From positions 1-64,000 of the forward strand of contig QXCR01000159.1 of the NCBI GenBank assembly GCA_004380135.1: 64,000 nucleotides of DNA, written 5' to 3'. The notes beneath the pieces are model-generated. The model did no database searches. It saw nothing but the letters and a program-made list of their open reading frames with translations, and was not told the DNA's origin. Shown one piece after another: positions 55,027 to 64,000 of this stretch. Position numbers and translations under genes: made by a program. This DNA is from Stemphylium vesicarium. Its lineage: Eukaryota > Ascomycota > Dothideomycetes > Pleosporales > Pleosporaceae. How positions within the stretch are numbered: the stretch's first letter is position 1; every line of letters starts with the position of its first letter.

Positions 55027-56276
55027 ATGATAAACCACATTCTTCCACTTTTGCCGATGCTGGCAGCCATAGGGGCTCATCCAGCTCTAGGAGCCCCCTC
55101 GCCCCTTGCACCCGTCAAGAGGACTGGGATGGAACTCAAACCGGGGGTATCTATTGCGAGCCGAGGCTCCAGCCTAACTGGGAGGACTGTAAGCATTCAG
55201 GGATATCGACTCTTGCGTGTTCCTGCGCCTTTTTCTGCAATGTCAGACTAACTTTGGTCGTTACATAGGCAGCGCTATCATGTCCCGGAATCGGGCTTTC
55301 TACGAGGCCAAGGTCCCGAATTTCAACGTCTGCGTTGACCAAGATTATTGCCGCATCTGGAAACAAGGAAACTGTCGCATTTCGTTCTGCAACAATGAGC
55401 TAGATCTTCAATGCGATCCAGCTTCTACTTGGGGCAGCAGAGCTAGGGCGATCGAAGATGGTTGCAAGTCCCAGGATATGGGAGGCTACCAGTCCAAAGA
55501 TCCACCCCAAAAATGGACAGACGTCACTATCAGGCTCAAAACGAATTGGCGCGTGTTCTCTGACCAACTCGTCTACCAGGAGATGACCGTTGAGGAGAAC
55601 AAGGCCGAGCTTCAGGCGCTGTACGACAGTATTGAGAGCGAGAAGCCGGGATCGGAACCAGATGAGTTGCAAAACCGCATACGTACCCCATTCTGCGAAC
55701 ACTGGGTTGTTTCAATGCTGAATCATATGATACAGCAAGCGGTCAGATTCTCAGACGTAGTGACATCATACAATGCCTACAAGCCAGGATCTGCAGTATG
55801 GGTTGCACAAGTAAAAGACAATGGTGCCTACAAGGTCGAAACCTCCAAGTCCGAAACATTTGGCGTGACTGCATCTGCCAGCATTGGGGCAAGTGCATGG
55901 GACGCTGTTAGTGCTGAAATTGGTGTTTCTTGTAACGGTGTGGAGAGAGGGGGAGGACTGCGCTGAATTGACTATCTGAGGTGGGGTGAGCTACATATAT
56001 AGATGACCGTACATGAGCTATCCCAATTCGTACTAGAGTGGATCTGGGCAAGGCCCAAACCGTTACATTTCTGCCAGCTACTCGAAAACGATTACAAGCT
56101 CGGTCTCGGTCACCCTCAACATCGATTACGGCAGCGGATTCGGTCAGGTCTATTGGCGTCCATTTTTCGACCAGTACGAGGGTACGCTTGAGTCCAATGG
56201 GCAGCGCGTTCGGATCTGGGTTCCGAAAAACACTGAAGCTTCTCGCATGAACTACGACTACAAGTGCACTGGCTAG
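55027..56276 (+). pseudogene. Secreted Cys-containing protein of unknown family, inactivated
   Basis: Exon 1 (55027-55188) encodes a signal peptide (MINHILPLLPMLAAIGAHPA, LGAPS) and a KR site (LAPVKRTG). Exon 2 starts at 55247 after a GTAAGC...CAG intron and has a Cys-rich block (FNVCVDQDYCRIWKQGNCRI, SFCNNELDLQCD), an amphipathic helical stretch and WVAQVKDNGAYKVETSKSET. Near 55950 the frame must shift by one. An in-frame TGA lies at 55977-55979, just before a good intron (55986-56036). Exon 3 (56037-56276) continues GSGQGPNRYISASYSKTI, then a beta-rich end (VYWRPFFDQYEGTLESNG) closing NYDYKCTG. The family was not recognised; the beta-rich C-terminus could suit a pore-forming or lectin-like fold, but this is a guess. 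It directly borders the RIP-mutated block. Confidence 0.5.
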
Positions 56277-56386
56277 GTGGTAGCGTTACAGTCTAAGGAG
56301 GGCTCAATGGTCACATTAAGTATGAATGGAAATACTTGCGGAGGGTGAAGATAGGGCGAAATGTCTTGTCAGGTCAGTCTCGCGTG

Positions 56387-57194
56387 CAGACTTGCTATCA
56401 GTCAGGTAACTTAGTTAGAACTGACTAAATTAACTACTAAGACTTAGTTTAGTTAGTTAGTTATTAAGGCTACTAAACGTTAATTTAGTTAGTTTAAGAA
56501 ACCTCTAGACTAACTAAACTAACTAACGTTAGACTAATATTAGCTATTTTAAGGCTATATTTTATAGCTATAATAGCTACTTTTAGTATTATTTAGAAGT
56601 AGTAATAAAATAACGCTAGTCTTATATAGGCTATTACTAGTTCTATATAGGTTAGAGGCAAGCTACTAGGCTAATTAGAGTTTTTAGAGTACGCTAGTCT
56701 TACCTAGTAAGCTCTACGCGTCTTGCCCGCTATAACTACTTAACGCATACTTTCTTCTATAGTACTTTATATCTACTCTCTCTAACTTAGGCCTCCGCCG
56801 CCTTATTAAATATAATAAGCGCGCTTCTTCTTAATCGTCGCTATTAAACGCGCCTACTATTAACGATACTACGTATAAGGCTTAGCCCGATAAGCCCGTT
56901 ATAGTATAGGCGGACATACCTAACGACGACAACGACAACTACGTTAGGCTTAATTTTAAGCGCGTGCCGTATCTAGAGCGGCGCTAGATTAAGCGCTATA
57001 GTTGTGGCGGGCTAAAAAGCTAGATCTACCGCTATAGCTAGGGCGTCTAGCACCGCAAGTATAAGAAGAACTACTAGCTTTGCTAGTACTACTACTAACG
57101 ATAGCAGTAGAAGGCGTGCTACGAGGCTAATAGTACTATAAATACTAGCTAACACCTCTTAAGTAATAGGCCTAGGTACTTACTTAGACCTAAT
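56387..57194 (+). mobile_element. hAT transposon relic, 5' part
   Basis: Begins CAGACTTGCTATCAGTCAGG, like the hAT MITE ends at 34174 and 49778, and passes into AT-rich, RIP-like sequence. At about 56950-57120 the plus strand still shows a BED-zinc-finger-like stretch as found at the N-terminus of fungal hAT transposases (S-W-I-Y-R-Y-like, then HRKYKKNY and a C-x2-C/H pattern, now with stops). It stops where the Gypsy LTR begins. Confidence 0.5.
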
Positions 57195-57427
57195 TGTAAC
57201 ACTCAGGCCGAAGGCCTGCAGTTGGGCGCATTCAGTCCTAACATGTTTGCTTCTTGCACTCGCGCCTTGGCGAAGATACCTGCTTTTAACCTGCGCTTCG
57301 CGCAAGGGAAGAGAGGCAAGAATTATTCTCCTTACTACCCCCTACCTAGTATAATAATATAGAGCTATCCTCTACTATTCTATTATAGTATAAAGTAAAT
57401 ACTATTATCTATAACTATCTTTTATAT
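57195..57427 (+). repeat. 5' LTR of the Gypsy element
   Basis: 233 bp starting TGTAACACTCAGGCC. The first ~150 bp are little mutated; the rest, including the TTACA end, has become TTTATA. Matches the solo LTR at 22235-22467. Confidence 0.9.
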
Positions 57428-60400
57428 AATAATTCTTCTTTCTCTAGGGCTAATAGTCTAGAGATAGCTCTCTCTATATAATTAGGCTACTTAGCTAAGA
57501 TAGTAAGCTAAAGCTTTAGTATCTTAACCCTACTATAAATACTACGTAAGGAACGCGAATTATAAGAGAAAGACGCACCTATAACGCTCGTAGAGCGCAT
57601 TTAAGCCATTAAAGAGTAACGCGATAAACTTTTAGCCCTCTAATAATTACGCGAGCTAGAAGAGGAAGTCGCGTAGCTAGAAGGGCGCGGACAAGGGCCA
57701 CCCCTAGCTGAAGCTAACCTTTTGGCGCGGAATCTCGCGACCCGCACCTAGAGCGTAGCTAGCTAGCCCAGCTTTGCGCACGTAAGGCGCACTTTGAAAC
57801 CAAAAGACTTAGTAGAATATAAGAAAAAAAAAATTAAGGAATACCGCGAATTTATCTACTTCTATAAGATAGCCTTTTAGCTTCTACTATAAGAGTTCTA
57901 TATAGACTATAATAAAGTTATCTAGTTAATATAATATCTAGAAAGAGATTCTAAAGAACTTTAGTATACGCATTTTAAGCGCACCTTTAAAGCGCGTAAA
58001 AAGACGCTAACTTAGAAATACTTTAAGTAGTATCTACTAGACCTACTTTTAGACCCTATTAATTATAGCCTTAAAGTAGCTATAGCGTATAGTTATATAA
58101 TATAGTAAAAAGACTAGACTATCTAATCTTTTACTCTCTATCTTAACGTGCTAGAAGACTAACTTATAGCCTATACTAAAGAGTAAAGAGTCTAATACTT
58201 ATTTACTAAGCTAAGGCTAGAGCTATAGCAAGTAATTACTAATTACTACTAGATTCTAGTAATAAGAGAAAACCTTATTACCTTAGCATTAACTCTAGAA
58301 AGGAACCTATATAGAATACTAGCCGCGTATAAATAACTAAGCTAAAGCGCATATAAGAAGAAAAGGAAGAAGCTTACTCTACTATCTTTTTCTTATAGCG
58401 CACTAAAGAAAATAAAAAATAAGTATAATATTACTTATTTTAAGTACTAAAAGAAAGGTTACTACGCTAATAAGTATTAAAGTAGTAATCTAAATTAGCT
58501 ATTAGTTAATATTAATTATATAGAAAAAGTCTAAGCCTTACTATAAATCTAGAATTAGTAAGGTATATATCTATAGATATTTTACTAAGTATAAAGCGTA
58601 TATATAGCGCAAGAGTAGACTTAGGTCTAGAAAAGGAACTTAGGGTTATTCTAGATCCCTAAGTAGATATTAGTCTAGTTAGCTAAAGAATAGCTTTAGA
58701 AATAAGTATAACGCCTATTAAAAATATAGAGCTCCTAAGACTAGGATAGATTAGCGCATAATATTAGAGTACCTACGCGGCGTATGCGTTTTAAGTACGC
58801 CTATTAGATAATAATAGCATAGAACGCTATACTAACGTTACGGCGTATAGAGTAGATAAGAAAGGAATTCCCCTACTCTTAGGAAACCCTTTCTTATAGT
58901 AGAAAGATATTTTAATTAATTATAGCTACTAAAAATAGCGCTAGAGCCTTATAAAAGTAGATATCTAGTTAGTAACTACTAATAGCCTTCTAGAAGATAT
59001 AGAGTATACTAACTCTATTACTTATCTTCTAGGAACACTATAAGCTACTAGTATAAGTTTAGAATGCGAGGCGCGCGTGTACGACATTCACGCAGCGTAA
59101 GAACCGCGCATCCCTAACACATTACTAGACTACGCCAACGTTTTTAATAATAAGAAAGCTACGACTCTTTTAAGTTATAAGAGCTTAGATTATATAATCT
59201 CTATTTAGCTAGGTAAAGAGCCGCCTTATAGACTATTATATACCCTCTCTTCTTATAAGCTATAGCTACTCTAAGAATACATAGAGGAGGCCTTTTATAG
59301 AGGATAGATCTACTATAGTATAAGCTCTATTAGCGCACTAATTATCTTTATACTAAAGAAGAATAGTATACTTTATCTTTATATAAATTATTATAGCTTA
59401 AACTCTATTACTATAAAAGATTATTACCTACTACTACTTATTAGGGAGACGTTAGACCGCCTATTAGGCGCATAATATTATATAACCCTTAATCTTAAGA
59501 ACGCCTATTATTATATATAAATTAAATTAGGAGACGAGTAGAAAATAGCTTTTTAAATCTAATATAAGTATTTTAAGTACTTAGTTATACCTTTTAGACT
59601 TACTAACGCTCTAGTAAGCTTTTAAGTCTATATTAATAGGGCCCTAGGTGGGTATTTAGATCACATATATGTGGTATATCTAGATAATATACTTATATAT
59701 ACCCACGAAGACGATGTTGCGCTACACTAGCGCGCAGTACGCGCTATACTGCAATTACTAAGAGAAGCCAAGTTATTTATAAACCTAAAGAAATGCACTT
59801 TTACGGCTAGCGAGGTGCATTTTCTAGGGTTTATCGTTATAAGGCAAGGCGTACGCGCTAATCCTGCGCGCGTTAAGACTATTATATAATAGCTAATACC
59901 TACTAATACTAAAGAGCTATAGTCCTTTTTAGGCTTTATAAACTTCTATTAACACTTTATTAAGTATTACGCTATAGAAATAGCACCCCTTATAGATATC
60001 TTTAAGGGGAAATAAGCGTTCTATTAGAATAAGGCTATAGATACTTCTTTTATAAGGCTAAAGAACCGCTTTATATATACGCCTATTATGCGCTATTTTA
60101 ATAAGATACTTCTAATCCGCATTAAGATAGATACTTCTACGTTTACTATCTTAGGTATACTATTATAGTTATTTAAAGACGATAAGTAGCACTTAGTTAC
60201 TTTTATTTTAAGGAAACTCTAGAATGCGGAGTTAAATTATAAGATATATAATTTAGAACTACTAGCTATCGTATATAGCTTTAAGTAGTGGCGGCACTAC
60301 CTAGAGGGTGTATAGCATACTATTTAAGGTTTAACTAATTATAATAACCTGCGCTTAATCTGCGTAGTATAGAAGCTTAACCTATATTAAGTATACTAGG

Positions 60401-62408
60401 CTCTATATCTAGGAGCTTTTAATTTTAAGGTAAAGTACTATCTAAGAAATACTAACCCTATAGATAGCCTCTCTAGAAGAGTAGATTATAAATAGAAAAA
60501 TCTATTCTTAACTTAGTTATTACCTATTCTATAGAATAAACTTCTAGTAAGAGTAGAGTATAGTAGAGCGAGAGGATCTACACCTGGGCTTAGTCTAGTA
60601 GGCGCGTGTGAGATGCACGTAGCTAACGTTTGTAGAGCCGTGAAGGTCCCTACTGCTGGCGCCATGGGATGCATACCATGCGTGCCACGCTTACTAGCTA
60701 GGGTACTAGTTAGTAGCGAACCTATGCTAGTAGAGTCGGAAGCTCTAATAGATGTTCTACTCTAGTTATAGCAAAGGGACGCCTTTGCCTAGTAGCGGGT
60801 CGTAGACTCTAAGCGAGTAACACGCACTTAAAGTAGCAGAGATGCGCCAGCTTGGCGCATTAACGAAAAGGAAGTCCTAAGATACAATAGTAGGATTTAT
60901 ATTCTAGAGGAACTAGCTATTAGGTAGGAGATTTTATCCTAGAACTATAATACGCGCATAGTAGGCTATTTTAGCGCACGTAGGACGCTTAAGCTTATTA
61001 GTAGGCTATATTATTAGCTATTACTTAGCTATAATATCTAGAAATACCTAAGGACGTGTGCTATATATTAAAGGAGCAAAGCTCTACGGCATAGTAAATA
61101 TAGTAAGCTATTACTACTACTAATTCTAAAGAATATCTTTAAGAAAATTACTCTTAATTTTATTATAGGGTTACTACTAGTAAAGAATAGCTTAGATTAC
61201 GTCTTTAATATAGTACTTATAATAGTTAACTACTTTTTAAAAATAGTAATCTATATATCTACTTTAAAAACTTAAGACGCAAAGTAATTTACTAAATTCT
61301 ATTTTAATTAGATTATCTTATAGTATAGAATCTAAAAAGGTAATATATTAGACTATAGTTTAGTCTTTACCTTAGTATTTTAGATAAAAATCTACTACTA
61401 ACTATAGGTAAAGTATAGACTTAGCATAGCCTTCTATCTATAAATAGATAGATAAACTAAGCGCTAGAACTAGACTATAGAATAATATCTTAGGATATTT
61501 ACTTTAGATAAGTAAGATAACTAGATTTTATTATTAGTAATAGCATAGTTTACTTATAATAATTTAATTTACGAATTAATAAAAGTAATACTATTTTACT
61601 TAGTATATAGTAAGCACCTCTTACTCTCTACGCCTCCTAAGGATAGCAGGCAAGAGGGGGAGATGCTAGACGCAGTTAATAGAATTTAGCGCATGCACGA
61701 CGCACGCGCATTAGCACGGGAACACCTATAGAGAGTATAAGAGTATTAAAGCTAATACTATAATAAGAAATATAAACTAGAAGTTTTTTATAAGAGAGAT
61801 CTTATACTTCTTAGTATAAAATATATTAACTTAGCCTATTAACTTAGTAAAAAGCTTTCTAGTAAGTTTATTAGGCTATTTTAGATATAAAGCGTAGTTA
61901 GAACGTAGGTATACTACCTACTTCTACTACCTAACTATTGCATTTATAATATATTCTACGTATCTCTTCTAGAATAATAGAATTCTAGGGATAACTATAA
62001 TAATAATACCTAACTACTAGAGGTTACTATAGAAGGTAAAGAAGTCTAGAAAGTAGAAAAAATTCTTAGAAAATAAATTAGGAAGAGCTAACTATAATAC
62101 TAGTTAAGATAAAAAGAATATAATAAATTTTAAGATACTTAGACTCTAGCTTCTAATTTTAAAGATATAAAGGAACTAGTCTAAGACTTTAAAAAGATAT
62201 AAAGCTTATAGTAAAAAAAGTAATAGAAAAGATTATAAGAAACTTATTTATAGCGCACTTAAGGCGTATACCTACTATATAGGACTTAGGGTATCTACGC
62301 ATATAGAAAAAGATAAAAAATAAACCCCTCTTAATTACTACTATTCTCGCCTTCGTCCTTATCTACCCGCTCCTCACTACCTAGAGGCGGGAGGGACTTA
62401 TTATCGTC

Positions 62409-62446
<38 letters not shown>
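62409..62446. repeat. (TTA)n microsatellite
   Basis: About 12 TTA/TAT units inside the 3' untranslated part of the Gypsy element. Confidence 0.95.
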
Positions 62447-62864
62447 CTCCTATACTACTACCCTAGAGAAATATTAGTAAAAGAAAAATATTAAAAAATT
62501 AATAAGCGCGTACTATTCTAGTAGTATAAGCTACTAGCTACTCTAAAGTAGCTATAATTCTATACTACTTAACTAGAATTAGACTTAAGTACTAAGGTAA
62601 AGTTACTAGAACTTAAGTAGGAACCCTAAGAGAAGTTCTAGAATAGGCGGTAACGCAGCGGTAATTCGCGAGCTCTAGATTAAATTAGTACTAGTAACGC
62701 ATAAGCTTAACGCTAGTAGTAATCACACTAGCGTTAGTCTTAGGCTTTTCGGCGGCATTAACGGCAGCGTTGTACTAAGCGCGAAGCCGGTATAGGCGAT
62801 TAAGGTAGCTATTTATCTTAGTAGGCACCTATTTAGATTAGCTAAGGCGCAGCACTTATAGAAT

Positions 62865-63055
62865 ATCTCAATCACTCACTAAAGTGCAGCCACCCTGATT
62901 GCCAGCAGAGCAATGCTCGCAGCGGCGATGCTCCGACTTCTAACACATCTTGTTGTGCCTAACGACACTCTAAGCGCAGCGTGTGCAAGTCGTAACTAAG
63001 GCGACCTAGTCGGCGCGCTTTTCGAGGTCGCTGAATACAAATAGGCGAGCACCAC
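62865..63055 (-). other. GC-rich island with Cys-rich antisense frame
   Basis: A ~190-bp stretch that is not RIP-like inside the AT-rich 3' part of the Gypsy element. On the minus strand it reads TTCTRCA, HNKMC, KSEHRRCEHCSAGNQGGC with CxxC spacing like a zinc-binding motif, broken by stops. It may be a separate insertion or a fragment of another gene captured by the element. Confidence 0.35.
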
Positions 63056-63552
63056 GTAAGTAGGATTTCTTAATATATTTAGGGTTTGGATAATAAACTA
63101 TAATAAAGAGTATAGCGTGCGCTAAGAGTGCGTTAGAAGAGTATAATAGTGTTATTATAGTAGTATTAAATAAGAGAGTAAGAATAAAAAGTTTCTATTA
63201 TAATAACATAATAAATAGTTACTACAATAAAATTAGTAAATAACTATCCGCACTTACTATAATAATAAAGCGGGCGACCTAAAGGAGTGAAGTAAATGAT
63301 ATTTAGCACTTATTATAATAACGTAAATAGCGTTTATTACCTCTTAAATCCGCATTTACTATAACATTATCCCAAACAAACCGGGGACGCGCGCAATAGT
63401 GGTTGCAGCGGCAGCGCACCGCTGCGGCGCACGTGCGACGCGCGATAGACGGACAGTATCTAGACACTCTTTTCCTATTTCTCCCCTTAAGAGTTTTTAG
63501 GTTTTTATTAAGGCTAAGACTATTAAAAACGCTAGTTTAGAGAAGGAGGCTC

Positions 63553-63759
63553 TATAATATTTAGGCTAAAGGCCTATAATTAGGTATATTTAGTTCTAAT
63601 ATATTTACTTCTTATACTCGCGCCTTAATAAAGATACCTACTTTTAACCTACGCTTCGCGCAAGGGAAGAGAGGCAAGAATTATTCTCCTTACTACCCCC
63701 TATCTAGTGTAGTAATATAGAGCCATCCCCCACTATTCTATTGCAGTGTGAAGCAAATA
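63553..63759 (+). repeat. 3' LTR of the Gypsy element, truncated
   Basis: Starts TATAATATTTAGGC (mutated TGTAACACTCAGGC) and is collinear with the other LTRs up to GAAGCAAATA. It lacks the last ~26 bp because another element begins there. Confidence 0.85.
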
Positions 63760-64000
63760 CAGTAGGGTGACAAAATAAAAACAACCTTAAAAAAGTAACC
63801 TTTTTTAAAGCTATATATCTAGACAAGTAGACTAGCTATAGTTCAGATCTTTGGTGTTTTAGAAAGCTTAGAACTTCTTCTTTAGGTTAATGTCTCTAAA
63901 CAGTTGCTTAGTAAGCTCTTACTAGCGTAACCTTAGTAGTGTTAGAGTCTACTAAAAAGCTCTCTCGTTTCTAAGCTACAACTTTTTGTTTACAGTATCG
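63760..64000. mobile_element. Tc1/mariner-like element end, cut by the window edge
   Basis: The sequence after a TA dinucleotide in the 3' LTR, CAGTAGGGTGACAAAATAAA, resembles Tc1/mariner (pogo/Fot1) terminal repeats. It replaces the missing LTR end. The remaining 200 bp read weakly as the C-terminal part of a transposase on the minus strand with stops. The far end is outside the window. Confidence 0.5.

Larger units (their letters stand above)
57195..63759 (+). mobile_element. Ty3/Gypsy LTR retrotransposon (chromovirus type), RIP-mutated
   Basis: Two direct LTRs (57195-57427 and 63553-63759) bound about 6.1 kb of degenerate gag-pol on the plus strand. A gag-like region lies around 57600-58350. 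Reverse transcriptase (59270-59900) shows YLYINYYSLNSITIKDYYLL, LVIPFRLTNALVSF and the active-site strand VVYLDNILIY (the second Asp of YLDD is now Asn). RNase H is around 60100-60480 (NAELNYKIYNLELLAIVYSF). Integrase is around 61000-61750 (NFIIGLLLVKNSLDYVFN, GEMLDAVNRI). A chromodomain-like C-terminus at 62040-62200 (VWKVEKILRK, ASNFKDIKELV) marks it as a chromovirus. Dozens of TAG/TAA codons, many at expected Gln or Trp, fit RIP. It is not functional. Confidence 0.9.

Noticed and set aside
55027..56276. Assignment to a known pore-forming or lectin family
   Set aside because: Only a general beta-rich impression supports it; no diagnostic motif was found.
1..64000. tRNA, rRNA or CRISPR features
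   Set aside because: None was recognised by eye. tRNA genes could be missed, so a tRNA scan would be needed. CRISPR arrays are not expected in a fungal genome and no regularly spaced repeats were seen.

Overview
The window is nuclear DNA of a filamentous ascomycete, most likely a dothideomycete (Pleosporales-like). The genes carry short GT-AG introns of about 45-70 nt. Families typical of moulds are present: a velvet regulator, a fungal rhodopsin-domain membrane protein, a DUF3632-like protein, Clr5/ankyrin and NLR relics, and GH17 glucanase. The window alternates between GC-balanced gene blocks and very AT-rich blocks full of TA-type stop codons, which looks like repeat-induced point mutation (RIP). 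Exon models were built by eye from splice sites and frame continuity. Family names rest on recalled motifs, not on searches.

Layout. 0.5-9.5 kb: velvet protein (VelC-like), CTP synthase, an LPA acyltransferase (Loa1-like) and a Psr1-like HAD phosphatase. 11.1-12.3 kb: a decayed P450. 14.0-16.8 kb: a rhodopsin-domain membrane protein and an endonuclease/exonuclease/phosphatase-fold gene with one internal stop. 17.1-17.7 kb: a solo LTR and a 377-bp inverted-repeat element. 18.8-21.6 kb: a secreted fasciclin protein and a xanthine-dioxygenase-like protein that appears to lack two iron ligands. 21.8-31.3 kb: a graveyard with a pogo/Fot1 relic, solo LTRs, an NLR N-terminal relic and a Clr5-ankyrin pseudogene. 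31.4-37.7 kb: a flavoprotein monooxygenase, more MITEs, a DUF3632-like gene and a small secreted cysteine protein (effector-like). 38.9-39.3 kb: a second NLR relic.

39.7-49.5 kb is a dense housekeeping block: ZIP transporter and HAT1 (divergent), ADE8, then a divergent pair made of a LamB/YcsF (PxpA-like) gene and a large biotin-dependent carboxylase with AHS2 and AHS1 domains but no amidase. The last pair suggests 5-oxoproline or urea-type metabolism. 49.7-56.3 kb: a GH17 glucanase whose 3' end was cut by a hAT-type MITE, a small membrane protein, and two damaged secreted-protein genes. 56.4-64 kb: nested transposons, with a hAT relic interrupted by a RIP-mutated Ty3/Gypsy chromovirus whose 3' LTR is in turn cut by a Tc1/mariner-like end.

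Most notable: (1) an apparent AT-AC intron in the CTP synthase gene, beside a 10-nt microexon; (2) a MITE that supplies the stop codon of the GH17 gene, with the former C-terminus still readable beyond it; (3) a 377-bp element present twice with exact 8-bp target duplications; (4) the LamB/YcsF-carboxylase pair; (5) young unmutated insertions inside older RIP-mutated ones, which gives a relative chronology.
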